Source of the DNA: Verrucomicrobiales bacterium
GTDB lineage: Bacteria; Verrucomicrobiota; Verrucomicrobiia; Limisphaerales; J093
Assembly: GCA_024233215.1 (NCBI GenBank)
Contig: JACKPW010000023.1
Coordinates: 30,752-94,751 of the forward strand
Direction of reading: 5' to 3'
Length of the DNA stretch: 64,000 nucleotides
The notes under the pieces are model-generated. The model ran no database searches, had not been told where the DNA came from, and saw only the letters and a list, made by a program, of their open reading frames with translations. Below are positions 61,101 to 64,000 of this stretch, one piece after another. Every line of letters starts with the position of its first letter. Position 1 is the stretch's first letter. The translations under genes were made by a program, and so were the position numbers.

Positions 61101-64000
61101 TCCCCTTTTAAGCTCCAACGACCGGGTCCTGAATGAAACGCCCCTCGAAGGCGCCCTGGGCCCGGGGCAATCGTCCGAACGTCAGCTGACGCTTTTCCTC
61201 CCCGCCACGGTCGGGGACTGGTGGGTCTTCGTGGTGACGGATGCGGATGATGTGGTGGAGGAGACCCTCGAGAACAACAACACCGCGGCCTCAGCAGCCC
61301 CGGTGCACGTGGCCCCGGCCTACACTGCAACCGTGCAGACCGACATCGACGTGGCTCCTGCCGGCACGGTCATTCCGCTGCACGGCAACGCCGTCCGCCC
61401 GGGAGGCGAACCCGCCATCGGGGAGTTGGTGAACATCCACGTGGTGACGCGCGGCATGCGACGGACCGTGTCGGCCCTGACGGACGTGAACGGCGGTTTC
61501 ACGGCGAACTTCCAGCCGCTGCCATCGGAGGGCGGGGCATACACCATCGGAGCGGCGCACCCCGGAGTGGCGATCGCGCCGGTTCAGGATGCGTTCAGCC
61601 TGCTGGCCCTGCGGTTGACCCCGGATTACGCGACCCAGGTGATATTGCCGGGCGGTGTGGCGGTGTCCGATTTCGAACTGGTGAATGGCGGCGATCGGAC
61701 GCTGACCGGGATCACCGCAAAATCCGGGGCGGTGGATGGGTTGGACGTGCAGATCATCGCGCCCACCGAGCTGGCGGCCGGAGCCTCGGCGCCGGTGCAG
61801 GTGGTCTCCACGGTGCCGTTGCCGCGCGACGCCGCCGGCCGGTTCCTCGTGATGTTCGAAAGCGTTGAAGGCGCGAAGGCCGAGGCGACAATCGATTACC
61901 TGATCGAGCTGCCCGTGCCGCGACTGGCCGCCACCCCCCACATTCTCCGGGGGGGCATGGTGCGTGATCGCCAGACCACCGTCGAATTCTCGGTGATGAA
62001 CATTGGGGGCGCCGAGACCGGTCCCCTGAACATCTCCCTGCCGGAGACACCCTGGCTGAAGAGTGCCACGCCCAGCCCGATGCCTTCCCTGGAGCCCGGC
62101 GAATCGACCATCGTGACCTTGCTCCTCCAGCCTGATGCCACCCTGCCGCTGCAGGAATACGACGGCCGCCTGGCGGTGGGGAATCCCGACGTCGGCGTGC
62201 CGGTCTCGTTCGTTTTCCGGCATGTGTCCGACGCGACGGGTGACCTGCGCGTGACCGTGACGGACGAAAACACCTACTACGGCGATGGCGTGAATCTTGC
62301 CGGCGCCCAGGTGAATCTGCGGGACGCCGTGTCCGGGGAAACGGTGTTTACCGACACGACCGATGCCACGGGGGTGCTCGAACTGACTGCCCTGCCCGAG
62401 GGCGCCTACAATCTCGAGGTCACCGCTCCGAAGCACGACTCCTGGCTCCAGACCCTCCGGATCGAGCCCGGCCGGCTCAATGACGCCACCGTCTTCCTGC
62501 GGACGCAGCTGCTTCGCTACACCTGGAAGGTCGAGGAGATCGACATTCAGGAGCGTGCGAAGATCAAGCTCGAGACCATCTACGAAACCACCGTGCCATC
62601 GCCGGTGGTCACCGTGGATCCCCCGATGATCAACCTGACCGGGATCAAGGCCAACGAGGTGCAGGTGGAACTGAAGTTCACCAACCACGGGGCGGTCGCT
62701 GCCGAGGAGGTCATGATGAACTACCAGGACGGCGGCTACTGGAGTGTGCATCCGCTGGTCGAGGCCATCGGGGTGATTCCCGCGCAAAGCTCGGTGACCG
62801 TGCCGGTTGTCTTCCGCCGCATCACCCCGCCGGCGGTGGGATTGGCGGGAAGGGGGACGGCTCTGCAGTCCGCCGGGCTGGACTGTAGCCCGCCCACGGT
62901 CGGCGCGGACTGGCACCTGCTGTGCGGTCCCTTCGGCGTGAACTACTGGGTTCCCGCCCCTGTGGTGGATCTTGGCCGCTGCACTCTGGATGATGATGAC
63001 GATGAAGAGGACGACGTCGAGGATGACTGGGATGATGAGGACGAACCGTTCGTGCTGGTTGATCCTCCGGTCGGTCCCGGAGGAGGCCTGACCGTGGACC
63101 TGGACATTCCATCGGGGAGTGGGGGAAGCAACCGGTTGACCACGCCGGCACGACAGAATCCCGTCCTCATCGAGGTCAGCGTGGGCACCCACCAGCCGAC
63201 CACCTACGAGCAGGAGAACGAGTGCGCGTGTGACCCGTCCTCGTTCACCGATCAGTGCATTCAGGGTGAGGCCGGCTACAAGCAAGAGCTTGATGCGTTC
63301 GCCCAGGAGTTGGTCAACACCGCCCTGAGCTCGATGGCCTACAGCCGCCTGCTGGGAGTGGAGGTCGACGTCAAGGGCAACGGCAAGATGTGCGTCTGCT
63401 GCGCGGAGGTTGAAGGGCAGGGGGTCTACGGGGTCAAGGTGGAGGGATCCCTGTCCACCTCGATCTCCGCCAAGGTCTGGATCGGCCCCAGCCTCAACTG
63501 GAAGCAGCAGGCGGAAGTCCCGGGTCTGGCCGATGTGGAGGCCACCTTTTTCGGCGGGATCGGTGCGGAGATCGGACTCACCGGTTTCGCCACGCTCAAG
63601 GCCGGTACGCAGTGCCTGCTGCAGGATCCGCAGCTGTGTCTCGAAGGGGGGCTCAACTCCGCCTATTTTGTTGGTGGCAAGGTGAGTGCCTCCGCCGAGG
63701 GGTCCGTGACGGTGGTGAATCCCGACGGGACCGAGGGAAAGGCGAAGGTCCAGGTGGCCGGCGAAGCGACGGCGGGGTTCACCAGCGGTGTCACTCTGCG
63801 CTACAGCGAGTGCACCAGCACCAACGCTCCTCCGGGGCGATTCGAGATTTGCCATGACGCGGGCGTGGTGTCGGCGACCTTCAAGGGCGGCTACACCAAC
63901 CCCGCCACGGGTCGCTACGTCTCGGTCACCTTTGGCGTCGAGCGGGAGCTGTTCCCGGCAGACTGTATTCCTTTGCTCGGCACTACCGCGGAGAAGCCTC
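55123..64000 (+). CDS. Giant secreted scaffold-like protein with cohesin-like, Ig, CARDB and Calx-beta-like domains (3' end missing)
   Basis: The start at 55123 (MKRNRWIQSATLAGALG) opens a frame that is still open at 64000, so at least 2,959 residues are visible. A Sec signal ends near ALAATE. In order: cohesin-like modules at about 28-165, 568-700 and 786-918 (FSVSFDAERLRF, WSVQFDPEQLRF and related), Ig domains between them, and a LamG-like domain at about 250-470. Five CARDB repeats lie at about 925-1530 (PDL or PNL, then an N-G turn). Four Calx-beta-like domains are at about 1536-1940, and another CARDB at 1946. A carboxypeptidase-regulatory-like domain sits at about 2386-2465. An acidic run of Asp/Glu at about 2622-2643 is followed by Cys-rich motifs (ECACDPSS, GKMCVCCAEV). 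It probably forms a surface scaffold or adhesin. Confidence 0.88.
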   Translation, partial: MKRNRWIQSATLAGALGIGAGAGALAATELALGRVGAYETLPVSVPLTVTVGGGEQALAFSVSFDAERLRFQQAVLGDGAGGASLVLNLSQADQGRVGLALAQPPGAVFSAGTLELVDLHFQARDGAGSVEVRFGDAPVVRGVADASGNTLPAGWVNGSVEVAVLPPPTFTVVPLDQTVSAGANAVLAAAAQSPAPLAWQWFHDDVPQPGANGPRLVLRDLSTPDAGTWRVAVSAGPGRVSEREMTLTVMPDLRSGLVGQWDFAEGDLLAGVGLDLEYRGDTESVTSFGEVEFGGQSAAVMTFPRATQAQGYRLFPATDGNAGGTRLNRYTLVMDVLHPAGAGGQYLALLQTDPANSGDAELYVTPDNGLWVRGEGTVGAGLVTLDVWHRLAFAVNADAGLVAAFLDGRLVHRFSFPGVLDGEYSLGPEALLFTENNSQTSVGSVNSIQLYDRLLADAEIETLGGPTAAGLPRSQQDMSPPSLVVAPISETVREGEAVTLTAVARGTPPLVFRWQRNGVDVPEAVSPQLHLPAVSAAEAGDYAVLVSNTAGTVTSHPATVSLSTEERLLTVGSVEIPRGQASNVPVVLHALGGESAASWSVQFDPEQLRFAGLTGVGGGTALARTTDLGDGRVGIAFALPPGQVLAAGDHPLANLRFEALGEGGDIPLEMTGSPLPVELVDRAGNPRQVTGVDGVVAILSAPRITSQPDSTAGAPGGTVTFGVELVGTEPFSYQWRFNGSPIPGATSPTLQISNLEPADAGEYSVEVGNRVGSVSSEPAQLVIGRLLRVGNAGGFSGERVEVPVMLFALGDENSLGASVAYDADRIELLEVVPGNGAVQASLLFNGETPGRAGFLVALPTGGTFSPGWHEVARMALRTPGPVARTALAFASEPVAVEVSDAAATPLSTTLMNGSLTTTPRPVDVDQLPDLLPLAPIAPSVAHLGQPVLIQWRVRNLGPQPAVAPWQEALYLTPAPDSPQRQLIALITVSADLPPGGEITRSQTLVLPPSAAGENFLLVEVDGPNTLAERREDNNRAAGATGVLLVGPDLQASALTTPVEGEQGTSIPVAWTVVNQGTSATLSDWRDRLILKPLTGTLADGIELLSLPPARWPLAVAEHYRRETAVTLPLSRLFPPGDYQLVVLTDAGNVQAELDESNNAAETGLRLTRVPPPDLVLAGITAPSTIPAGQPVWVTWTLRNDGASDALGPWEDALQLADSAGGPAFVELARVPFTGLLAAGASVTRSNLVVLAPTLAGSRFVRAVADVDDRLPETDDTGNNSRTMATASQVTAPNLVVQSLTVPATAVAGTAVPVSWSVRNAGNAAVMLPWTDRLIFNGPDGSQVLLDRRVEDQVPLGAGAAYSRSVSVPLPLLTGAGAGARTLSLITDFRADVAESVETDNTRESVAVAVSLPPMPDLAVQTVAGPGDAFPGGEVELVWTVVNLGEAPVPAPWQERLFLSADAVPGDDLELATVEIGESLAAGASVSRTNRVRLPLSLAGVFRFVAATDSAGDVVEQDESNNLGIATVPTALPARLTLDLPTLTVREDADPPTLRGRLFRSGGTATPLQVTLTSSDPGELQTLDRVTLPAGSSAVDVNFGIVADGVVDGPRAVTLTASAPGMLEGTALVTVQDADRFPLVLELDAASVVEGGSVGAAVFLPDALGRDLEVLIHSADLGLGLPESVLIPAGEGMAAFNISAVDDSILAPGRTAKITATAEGHTPADQLLDIIDNDDPGLVVEVMPSVFSEGAGGLAARGRVTRTHVTDRYLTVQLRVSDTTEARVLPQIVIPGGRDSAEFFFSAVDDEVVDGDQEVQLQAQVAGADSPVPLAAATPATFIVTDDDGPALRLVPGSTLAREGLSPAFTAVVSRNTGTGSPLPVTLASSDPTEATVPSGVVIPAGATSVTFPVNTVADGVPDGSQAVTLTAGASGHSTAATVITVTDAELPDLVVRDLEVPAGGLTRGLFTVRYRVTNQGFAPVSGKPLQRVILSPDPLLSSNDRVLNETPLEGALGPGQSSERQLTLFLPATVGDWWVFVVTDADDVVEETLENNNTAASAAPVHVAPAYTATVQTDIDVAPAGTVIPLHGNAVRPGGEPAIGELVNIHVVTRGMRRTVSALTDVNGGFTANFQPLPSEGGAYTIGAAHPGVAIAPVQDAFSLLALRLTPDYATQVILPGGVAVSDFELVNGGDRTLTGITAKSGAVDGLDVQIIAPTELAAGASAPVQVVSTVPLPRDAAGRFLVMFESVEGAKAEATIDYLIELPVPRLAATPHILRGGMVRDRQTTVEFSVMNIGGAETGPLNISLPETPWLKSATPSPMPSLEPGESTIVTLLLQPDATLPLQEYDGRLAVGNPDVGVPVSFVFRHVSDATGDLRVTVTDENTYYGDGVNLAGAQVNLRDAVSGETVFTDTTDATGVLELTALPEGAYNLEVTAPKHDSWLQTLRIEPGRLNDATVFLRTQLLRYTWKVEEIDIQERAKIKLETIYETTVPSPVVTVDPPMINLTGIKANEVQVELKFTNHGAVAAEEVMMNYQDGGYWSVHPLVEAIGVIPAQSSVTVPVVFRRITPPAVGLAGRGTALQSAGLDCSPPTVGADWHLLCGPFGVNYWVPAPVVDLGRCTLDDDDDEEDDVEDDWDDEDEPFVLVDPPVGPGGGLTVDLDIPSGSGGSNRLTTPARQNPVLIEVSVGTHQPTTYEQENECACDPSSFTDQCIQGEAGYKQELDAFAQELVNTALSSMAYSRLLGVEVDVKGNGKMCVCCAEVEGQGVYGVKVEGSLSTSISAKVWIGPSLNWKQQAEVPGLADVEATFFGGIGAEIGLTGFATLKAGTQCLLQDPQLCLEGGLNSAYFVGGKVSASAEGSVTVVNPDGTEGKAKVQVAGEATAGFTSGVTLRYSECTSTNAPPGRFEICHDAGVVSATFKGGYTNPATGRYVSVTFGVERELFPADCIPLLGTTAEKP

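Overview
The window looks like chromosomal DNA of a high-GC verrucomicrobial bacterium, probably of the Limisphaerales/Pedosphaera type. This is inferred from content, not from any search. The signs are several large Sec-secreted multidomain proteins, three stand-alone pseudopilin-like proteins with the FTLIELLVV leader, many polysaccharide-active enzymes, a fused acyltransferase/acyl-ACP synthetase, two VapBC-type toxin-antitoxin pairs and weak Shine-Dalgarno sequences. I found no rRNA, tRNA, CRISPR array or complete transposase gene.

Layout. 1-10 kb: the 5' part of a secreted adhesin-like gene (minus strand), a small membrane protein, pheT without pheS beside it, and a two-gene operon (minus strand) encoding a secreted SGNH hydrolase and a protein with three copies of an unassigned ~190-residue domain. 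10-19 kb: a large secreted PA-domain protein, a repeat-rich intergenic region with a strong terminator, a pseudopilin, a heparinase II/III-type lyase, an RluA-type pseudouridine synthase and a nitroreductase. 19-24 kb: a VapBC pair, the acyltransferase/acyl-ACP synthetase, a thioredoxin-fold gene remnant and a DUF2235 hydrolase. 24-35 kb: a transmembrane Ser/Thr kinase, then a tightly packed five-gene operon (DUF4405 membrane protein, pseudopilin, glycosidase-glycosyltransferase fusion, ABC exporter, secreted ELW-repeat protein). The kinase and the operon are preceded by the same 55-bp element, which suggests co-regulation.

35-49 kb: a 51-residue stand-alone four-helix-bundle suffix protein with a good sigma-70-like promoter, a pseudopilin, a second VapBC pair, a SpoIIAA-like protein with a P3A proton ATPase, a Tat-exported isomerase-like protein, a clan-A glycoside hydrolase, a racemase, a GH28-like enzyme, a beta-propeller protein, a chimeric gene remnant and a beta-barrel protein. 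49-64 kb: two very large secreted proteins. The first ends with a dockerin-like and a cohesin-like module. The second (cut by the window end after at least 2,959 residues) carries three cohesin-like modules, Ig, LamG-like, CARDB and Calx-beta-like repeats.

The common theme is export and surface display of carbohydrate-active and adhesive proteins. Six secreted proteins share a similar C-terminal module ending near an aromatic-aromatic-(R/K) motif. At least two families of dispersed intergenic repeats occur, and one copy supplies the stop codon of the heparinase-like gene.
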